From positions 124,001 through 188,000 of the forward strand of contig NZ_BAABJQ010000019.1 in NCBI RefSeq assembly GCF_039543385.1: DNA of 64,000 nt. Direction: 5' to 3'. This document shows, piece after piece, positions 63,807 to 64,000 of the stretch. The notes under the pieces were generated by a model. It was not told the origin of the DNA, searched no databases, and was given only the letters and a program-made list of their open reading frames with translations. The stretch is from Rugosimonospora acidiphila. GTDB lineage: Bacteria; Actinomycetota; Actinomycetes; Mycobacteriales; Micromonosporaceae. The translations under genes were made by a program, and so were the position numbers. Within the stretch, counting starts at the first letter, position 1. Every line of letters starts with the position of its first letter.

Positions 63807-64000
63807 CGCTGCACCGCCGCGGCCTCGTACGCCTCGCGCCGCGCGCGCTGAGCCACCGGATCGGGGACGGGGGCGGCGGCCAGCAGCGCCCTGGTGTACG
63901 GGTGCTCCGGCGCCTCGCACACCTGCCCGGTCGTTCCGGTCTCCACCACCCGTCCCCGGCGCAGCACGACGATCCGGTGGGCGATGTGCCGGACGATCGC
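63803..64000 (-). CDS. Oligopeptide-type ABC transporter ATP-binding protein, C-terminal part
   Basis: Sixty-six codons are in the window; the gene continues beyond position 64000. It reads IVRHIAHRIVVLRRGRVVET, then VCEAPEHPYTRALLAAAPVP, the characteristic C-terminal end of Opp/Dpp-type ATPases that bind with a partner ATPase. The Walker motifs lie outside the window. It heads the hydrolase-LacI operon. Confidence 0.88.
   Translation of the reverse strand, partial: AIVRHIAHRIVVLRRGRVVETGTTGQVCEAPEHPYTRALLAAAPVPDPVAQRARREAYEAAAVQR

Overview
The window is high-GC DNA with strong G/C third-position bias, GTG starts, a SARP-type regulator and many short ATGA/GTGA gene overlaps. This fits a filamentous actinomycete, most likely of the Micromonosporaceae type. 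The genus is inferred from style and gene content, not proven.

Region A (about 0.6-23.6 kb, minus strand) is one long operon for an extracellular contractile injection system (eCIS, a phage-tail-like particle). Reading with transcription from a promoter near 23.58 kb, it encodes: a SARP regulator; a Pvc15-type AAA+ ATPase; two DUF4157-headed cargo proteins; a Pvc16-type cap protein; two sheath proteins; a tube protein; two small assembly proteins; a second tube protein; a Pro/Ala-rich protein; a LysM baseplate protein; hub and spike as separate genes; a PAAR tip; gp25; two J-type wedge proteins; a gpI-type protein; a long repetitive fibre with a C-terminal intramolecular chaperone; and a small coiled-coil protein. 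The first cargo protein (20677-19151) carries a C-terminal domain with all three motifs of an R-S-E ADP-ribosyltransferase. The second appears frameshifted near its C-terminus. A ROK-kinase remnant lies downstream of the operon.

Region B (about 23.7-41.1 kb) is accessory DNA. It mixes intact small genes (LtrA-like membrane protein, LysR, SDR, alpha/beta hydrolase, SnoaL-like, MerR, DUF4331, F420/NADP-type reductase, aldo/keto reductase, YceI, MarR, DUF6882) with at least nine gene fragments. The fragments include an ECF sigma region 2, GAF-ANTAR, a membrane transporter tail, an epimerase tail, an aldo/keto reductase head, HxlR and TetR tails, an isochorismatase body and an alcohol dehydrogenase tail. 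Several operators are intact although the regulator or target beside them is broken. One intact type I-E-like CRISPR repeat with degenerate neighbours lies at about 41.0 kb, with no cas genes in view.

Region C (41.1-54.5 kb) is a coherent secreted glucuronoarabinoxylan-degrading locus: two GH62 arabinofuranosidases, a LacI regulator, a CE15 glucuronoyl esterase, a GH30 xylanase, a GH10 xylanase, a CE3 esterase and a CE1 esterase. Six of the seven enzymes share one carbohydrate-binding module type, and four copies are nearly identical in DNA. TTCCGGAA palindromes beside the LacI gene are candidate operators.

Region D (55.2-64 kb) starts with a duplicated leader. It then has a compact NRPS-like operon (adenylation-carrier didomain, two free-standing condensation proteins, MFS exporter). 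The window ends with a minus-strand operon of an oligopeptide-type ABC ATPase (partial), an alpha/beta hydrolase and a second LacI regulator.
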